The notes under the pieces: generated by a model
The model's input: the letters and a program-made list of their open reading frames with translations, nothing else
What the model was told of the DNA's origin: nothing
Database searches by the model: none
Shown: one piece after another, positions 5,325 to 5,420 of the stretch
Position numbering within the stretch: position 1 is the first letter of the stretch
How the letters are laid out: every line of letters begins with the position of its first letter
NCBI GenBank assembly: GCA_964617335.1
Contig: CAZTXG010000050.1
Coordinates: forward strand, 1-5,420
Source: UBA2658 sp964617335
GTDB taxonomy: Bacteria > Bacillota > Clostridia > Oscillospirales > Oscillospiraceae
Length of the DNA stretch: 5,420 nucleotides
Reading direction: 5' to 3'
Position numbers and translations under genes: made by a program

Positions 5325-5420
5325 ATGGAAATTGACAACTTAATTACACTTTTTGAGCAAAAATTAATGATTCAGAGGTATAGCACTAGTTCTATCAAAA
5401 ATTACAGCAGCTCGGTAAAT
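5325..5420 (+). CDS. Tyrosine recombinase/integrase, N-terminal fragment (runs off window)
   Basis: Only the first 32 codons are present, in frame to the last base. The peptide begins MEIDNLITLFEQKL and continues with MIQRYSTSSIKNYSSSVN. A leading helix, then a basic residue with Tyr-Ser-x-x-(S/T)-I-x-x-Tyr, is the signature of the SAM-like core-binding domain that opens XerC/D, phage and integron integrases. The catalytic domain (Arg, His-x-x-Arg and Tyr residues) lies outside the window. The start is supported by the strong promoter just upstream and the A-rich leader. Nothing in the visible part separates an integron integrase from other tyrosine recombinases. The neighbouring core, divergent promoter and attC-like palindrome are what point to the integron type. 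Its N-terminus is short, as is usual in Bacteroidota members. Confidence 0.75.
   Translation, partial: MEIDNLITLFEQKLMIQRYSTSSIKNYSSSVN

Noticed and set aside
1..5420. CRISPR array or insertion sequence
   Set aside because: No regularly spaced repeats and no transposase gene are visible. The inverted ends are paired with a tyrosine recombinase start, not a DDE transposase.

Overview
The window looks like a member of the Bacteroidota. It is AT-rich. Four of the exported proteins have signal peptides that cleave before glutamine (FAQ, AFSQ, MAQ), and the fifth has a lipobox. AT-rich leaders replace Shine-Dalgarno sites, and there are clear TAnnTTTG-type -7 promoter elements. No species can be named.

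Layout, left to right. Positions 1-131 form a long imperfect palindrome built like an integron attC site. Positions 132-379 are non-coding and rich in repeats. Positions 380-4727 hold five closely spaced genes, all on the minus strand (read right to left, gaps of 18-31 nt), and each encodes a predicted exported protein. Positions 4728-5324 are non-coding: first a leader and repeats related to those on the left, then a 9-nt core (5133-5141) matching the ends of the palindrome, then an AT-rich segment with two divergent Bacteroidota-type promoters. At 5325 the first 32 codons of a plus-strand gene resemble the N-terminal DNA-binding domain of a tyrosine recombinase/integrase. That gene runs off the window.

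The arrangement matches an integron: integrase gene, attI-like core, outward (Pc-like) promoter, a cassette transcribed away from the integrase, then attC. If this is right, one cassette of about 5.1 kb carries a whole five-gene operon. That would be very large, since most cassettes carry one gene. The core is GTTACCGCC, which departs from the classical GTTRRRY.

The five cargo proteins are one lipoprotein, its soluble paralogue, and three larger secreted proteins. Their pattern suggests one envelope-associated assembly of unknown function. Weak resemblances to FlgT/LPP20 and CsgG/LpoB-type folds are inferences by eye only. No antibiotic resistance, restriction or toxin gene is recognisable.
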